Source: Calamus simplicifolius
Lineage: Eukaryota > Streptophyta > Magnoliopsida > Arecales > Arecaceae
Direction: 5' to 3'
Assembly (NCBI GenBank): GCA_900491605.1
Contig: UESW01003904.1
Coordinates: 1,425,654-1,489,653, forward strand
Length of the DNA stretch: 64,000 nt
The notes beneath the pieces are model-generated. The model was given only the letters and a program-made list of their open reading frames with translations. It was not told the origin of the DNA and ran no database searches. The position numbers and the translations under genes are program-made. Below are positions 59,834 through 64,000 of the stretch, piece after piece; the stretch's first letter is position 1, and each line of letters begins with the position of its first letter.

Positions 59834-61110
59834 ATGGCACCCAAGCGTAGGGGATCGTGTTTGGTGGAGCGGACGACCAAAGGATAGTGAGGCAGCGGAA
59901 CCTTCGCCAAGCATCCTCTTCCTCTCATCCACTCCGATAATCCAAGCCCCTCCTCACCTCAAATGATACTTAGCAGGCCGAGTATACATGGGTAGGAAAG
60001 TAGATTTTGATTTCTTTGAGGAGGGTTTTCACATTGGAGACAGTTAAAGAACTCGGTTGGGATAAGGTATGCTCTTTGGATGTTACCTACTTATCCAGCC
60101 TTAGTAAAGGAATTTTATTTCAATTTATCTAGAGGAGATGGAGGAATAGTTAGTTCAGTAAGAGGGAAAAGAATTCATCTACATTCAAATTTAGGAAATC
60201 TTTTAGGGATTCCTGTCACTGGGCTTGCTGGAAGCATTCACAGTGAGAGGTCAAATGCTTTATCAAGGATGTTAGGAAGAGAAGTAACTGAATTTGAAGA
60301 GTTAGGGCAAACCAATTGCCTCTTGAGCTTAGATTGTTCATAACATTGTGGTAGGATTTTATTTCCCAAGACTGGCGGTTTGAGTATGTCTCAGAGCGAG
60401 ACATTGTAATTATGGACAGTATTTTGACTGGTCAGCCAATTAATTTGCTGGAATGATGATATGGTATATGGCTGAGGCCGGAAGAAAAGATATCTTTACC
60501 CTATGGATGATCCTGACCTTGGCATTTAGAGTCAAGGGTAGTTATTTCTGAAAATGAACCCAAAAAGAATTTAAGGCACACTGATTACTATAGCTTAGCA
60601 CTGTGCATAGAATGGGATTTGTGAAAAGATGGAATGGGAAAGGAAAAGTCATCTGGATGAAAGAGCTACTGATGTTGGAGCTAGCATCTGGACCTCTGTG
60701 AGACATATTTCCAGGACCTAGTAGCCCTGCACCTTCAGCAGCTCTGCACCTGCTTCTTCATTTGTTCAGCTTCTGGTTTTTCTGATATTCAGTTAGACAA
60801 CTTAAAAGTCTATTTGCTACTCACAAGGAAGAGATGAAAACTGAAATTGACAATAGTTGATGAATTTAAGAGAAATGTTTTATTCTTTGGATGAAGAGTA
60901 AAATTGAGTCATCCTTGGAGCCTCTTCAGAAGCTTAAAGAATGATCTCAAGAACATTTTTGAAGAACTTAAAGATATTGGAGGAGATTCAGAGACTTATT
61001 CCAAATGCAATGCAGAGCTTCAAGACAAAATTGTTACTGCATGTGCATTTGTTGATAGAAGACTGAAGGAATTTGTCAGAACTCAAAGTGAAGGAATGGA
61101 AAAATTGTAG
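59834..61110 (+). pseudogene. Envelope-like/plant-transposon-domain ORF relic of the Sirevirus
   Basis: After pol, a start MAPKRRGS at 59834 opens a frame soon broken. The frame at 60080-60343 (PALVKEFYFNLSRGDGG, then VRGKRIHLHSNLGNLLGIPV) resembles the 'envelope-like' or plant-transposon domain of SIRE-lineage elements. A short helical frame at 60904-61110 follows. The identification rests on recalled family features, and the ORF is clearly broken. Confidence 0.55.
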
Positions 61111-61345
61111 AAGAATTGCAAAGACTTCTTAGAAATCATTAAATATGCATTTTGATACTTTTGATGTAATTACTTTTTCATGAAGTTACTTTTAATGTAA
61201 TGAAGTTTGATGAAATGAAGTTCTTTTTGATGTAAAATGTTTACTTTTTTATATGTAATGTTGAACTTTGAATGATGAATTACTTGTATTTTGAATGCAA
61301 TTTGATCTTTATTAATTGAATCTTTTCTAACCTTTTTGTTGATTA

Positions 61346-61659
61346 CAAAAAAGGGGAGAGAAGATTGTATATGCATTAATAAGCTTAATGAATGAGTATC
61401 AAGAATTAATTGGCTTAATTAATTATGTTGATATGAATTGAATCTTTAAATAAGTATCAAGATTTAAATGACTTAATTTGATATGTTAAGTTTAATGATA
61501 AAGGGAGAGAAGATGTTAAATTGAGTATCATAGGGGGAGCTACCTCATTCAGGGGGAGCTTAACTATGAGAACTTAAAATTTAAGAAATTTGATTTGAAA
61601 CTCTTATTGTTTAATCATGCATATACTCAATGTTTTTGTCATCATCAAAAAGGGGAGAT
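61346..61659 (+). promoter_or_regulatory. Multiple polypurine tracts upstream of the Sirevirus 3' LTR
   Basis: Purine tracts lie at about 61346-61363 (AAAAAAGGGGAGAGAAG), 61500-61513, 61532-61539, 61551-61559 and 61647-61659 (AAAAAGGGGAGAT). The last one touches the LTR. Repeated PPTs are a described feature of Sireviruses. Confidence 0.75.
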
Positions 61660-63171
61660 TGTTGACCCAATTATTGATTTTGATGATTAACAAAAGACAT
61701 GAGTATATTCACTATGTTTCTAATAAATTTAATAAGTGTTTCAGGGATTAAAAATGTTTAATCATCAAAAGGTGTAAGGAAATGAGTTTTGAATCAAAAT
61801 TGAAAAGAAAATTTAAGTTCAGAACTTAGAGTCGACACCCAAACAGTCAGGAGCCGACCCCAGGGCGTATCAGAACCTTTCTACATTTTGGCACGGTTCG
61901 GAGTCGACACCTAGAGTTTTGGAGCCGACTCCAACCTGAGATACAGAGAAGTGGTTTCTGTTTCAGTTTTTGGAGCCGACACCTGGATTCGGGAGCCGAC
62001 ACCTTTGAGCCGACACCTAAGTTTCTGGAGCCGACTCTAACCTGAGAACAGAGCATGTTTTTGGACAAAGTTAGAGCCGACACCTTGGGAGCCGACTCCG
62101 AAGCGCCGAGCCGACACTTAACTTTTTCGGAGCCGACTCCTCAACAACTTTTATTACTATTTTTGGACACCCGACTTGGAGCCGACACCTGAAAAGTTGG
62201 AGCCGACTCCAACCTGTCAGGACGGATTTTTCAAATGTCAGAACGGACTCCAACGGTAATATTTTTCTACCTAATCTCTAACGGCTATTTTCTTTGTGTG
62301 TAGAAGAATCCAAACTCTCCAACGGCTATTTTTTCACCTAATCTTGGATTAAGAGATCTATAAAAAGGGGAACCGTCCGTTTGAAAATAGAAAAAGAAAA
62401 GGAAATATTTTGTGAAAAATCCAAAAATCTTGAGAGAGAAATCAAAAGGAAAGACTCAGAGCTTACATCAACCAATCCAAGAGAGTCCAAAGAGAAATCC
62501 AAAGCATTCAAGTTCAAAATCGGAGGATTTCAAGTGAAGAAAAAGAAAGCAAAAGCCCTTCAACTTCTCAACTGCAATTTTTGTGAAGAATCTGAGCTGA
62601 GGCCTGATTCAACATTTCAAAGGAGAAGAGGAAAAGAAGAAAAGCTCAAATCAAATTCGCTTCAAACAGGCTTTTCTTACCCTTGTTTATTTAATTGCAT
62701 ATTTGCTCATTTAAGGAGCTGTCTTGTATTGTAAACTCTATTTTTCATTGTGTTGGCTAATTCAATCAAGGGATTGAATTAGTGGAGGTAGTATACCTCG
62801 GGACAAGCTAAGGATAGCTTGTGGTTGGGTTTTGTGCTGGTGAGCCCGGAAAAACCACTGGGTTCGTTGTGATCCCGGAAAACAACAAGTTTGAGTTGTG
62901 AGCTTGTAAAACAACTCGACTGTAATCAAGTGGATTATAGTGTGGACCCAAGTGATACTTGGGAGTGGACGTAGGTGTTGGATACACCGAACCACTATAA
63001 AATCTTTGTGTTTGCCGTGCTTTGTCTCTTTCTCTCTATCTCATTTATTTGTGCTTAAATTTATCTATCATTGCACTAAGCACTTTCATATCAAAGCACA
63101 TAGTTTTAAAGTGTTAAAATTTTTTAAGAACCCAATTCACCCCCCCTCTTGGGTTGCCATCTGGGTTAACA
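61660..63171 (+). repeat. 3' LTR of the Sirevirus element
   Basis: This LTR is 1512 bp and near-identical to the 5' LTR apart from small indels. The RCCGAC-rich cluster lies at about 61830-62225 and the TATA box at about 62351-62360. Confidence 0.9.
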
Positions 63172-63300
63172 AACTCAGTAGTCCATATCAAAACACATGA
63201 ATGAAACAACACAACTTAAGGTCCTGGATAGTTTATAAAGGTCCCATTCATATATGACTTTCCCCGTTTTCTAGCTCTTTTAAACATTACTAGAGTAAAC

Positions 63301-64000
63301 TGTTGGCCCAGATGGCAACCCAAGAGGGGGGGGGGGGTGAATTGGGTTCTTAAAAACTTAAGTCCTTTTAACTTCAATGGATGTATTATCAATGTATGCA
63401 AGAGAGAATAACTTAAAACAATATCCAAGCAAATAACAAGAGATATAAAGTGAGAGAAAATGAACACGGCAAATACAAAAGTTTTATAGTGGTTCGGTGT
63501 ATCCAACACCTACATCCACTCCCAAGGATCACTTGGGTCCACTATAATCACCGATTACAGCTGAGTTGTTTTACAAGATCACAACTCTAACTTGTTGTTT
63601 TCACCGGGATCACAATGAACCCAGCTGGTTTTGCGGGCTTACCAGCACAAAACCCTATACGTTGTTTTGCGGGCTAACAACAAACCTAACTCGTTGTTTT
63701 CACGGGATCACAACGAACCCAGCTGGTTTTGCGGGCTTACCAGCACAAAACCCTACACGTTGTTTTGCGGGCTAACAACAAACCTAACTCGTTGTTTTCA
63801 CGGGATCACAACGAACCCAACTCAAGCACTCCGGCTTGCAATGAGGTAAATCTACCTCCACTGATTCAATCCACTGATTGAACCAGTAACCAAGTGAAAT
63901 CAAAGTATTTGTAATAGAAATGCTCCTTCTTGAGCAGATATACAAATTTAAGAATAAATAAAAACTAGGGTTACAAATGCCTGATGGTTTTCCGGATGAT
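63301..64000 (-). mobile_element. Second Sirevirus LTR, inverted, cut by the window edge
   Basis: TGTTGGCCCAGATGGCAACC (63301 onward) is the reverse complement of the LTR end at 54520-54538, and the following sequence mirrors the R/U5 part of that LTR. It is therefore the 3' end of an LTR in minus orientation. It is diverged and carries a 98-bp tandem repeat (63618, 63716) absent from the first element. Whether it belongs to a full element lies outside the window. Confidence 0.85.
63565..63825. repeat. 98-bp tandem repeat in the inverted LTR
   Basis: AACCCAGCTGGTTTTGCGGG starts at 63618 and again at 63716. A third, partial unit follows near 63814. The repeat alternates TTGTTTTGCGGGCTAACAAC and GTTGTTTTCACGGGATCACA blocks. 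Confidence 0.85.

Larger units (their letters stand above)
52962..63171 (+). mobile_element. Sirevirus-type (SIRE/Maximus) Ty1/Copia retrotransposon, 10.2 kb
   Basis: LTRs 52962-54538 and 61660-63171 (TGTTGA..CAACA) flank, in Copia order, gag, protease, integrase, RT and RNase H. A long post-pol region with an envelope-like relic follows. The primer site TGGTATCAGAGC (54541-54552) matches initiator tRNA-Met. Several polypurine tracts precede the 3' LTR, a Sirevirus feature. Frameshifts in gag, integrase and RT prevent self-sufficiency. Confidence 0.9.
52957..63176. repeat. Target-site duplication AACTC around the Sirevirus element
   Basis: AACTC at 52957-52961 and AACTC at 63172-63176 lie exactly outside the LTR ends, showing one clean insertion. 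Confidence 0.9.

Overview
This window is nuclear DNA of a flowering plant. It holds intron-containing plant genes, a DYW-class PPR gene (a family confined to land plants and a few protists) and plant LTR retrotransposon lineages. The element families (Tat with antisense ORF, Sirevirus, Tourist MITEs, TRIM, CACTA) and the GC-rich coding exons would suit a monocot, possibly a palm. That placement is an inference and is not proven by the sequence.

Three host genes can be read. A DYW-type pentatricopeptide repeat gene lies on the minus strand at 9060-11849. A ten-exon importin-alpha gene lies on the minus strand at 13660-18426. A two-exon type-I pectin methylesterase with a PMEI pro-region lies on the plus strand at 30232-33028, with all catalytic residues present at the family spacing. 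All three have broken frames or splice phase, and each of the nine breaks is repaired by adding one base, usually in a short homopolymer. This points to sequence error at least as much as to gene decay.

The rest is mostly mobile DNA. From left to right: an Athila-like gag remnant (1-1670); a Copia LTR with an RNase H remnant on the minus strand (about 1670-4560); intergenic DNA; a cluster of three Tourist-like MITEs (21258-22148); a non-autonomous LTR element without pol (22862-29743) ending 488 bp upstream of the pectinesterase start codon; a 14.8-kb Tat-lineage Ty3/gypsy element on the minus strand (34661-49494, TSD CCAAG) with dual RNase H, an antisense ORF and a nested 645-bp solo LTR (40825-41469, TSD GTGTG); a 668-bp TRIM element (50022-50689, TSD GTATC); a CACTA-like end with palindromic subterminal repeats (51737-52710); a complete 10.2-kb Sirevirus-type Copia element on the plus strand (52962-63171, TSD AACTC); and the edge of a second, inverted Sirevirus LTR (63301-64000).

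The most interesting pattern is shared by three LTR families. Each carries a tandem or clustered array in U3, upstream of its TATA box, rich in the word RCCGAC. That word is the core of the plant DRE/CRT site bound by DREB/CBF stress regulators. The non-autonomous element and the Tat element also share the start of the primer-binding site, the PPT type, the LTR end and a stretch of LTR sequence, so the first is probably mobilised by the second.
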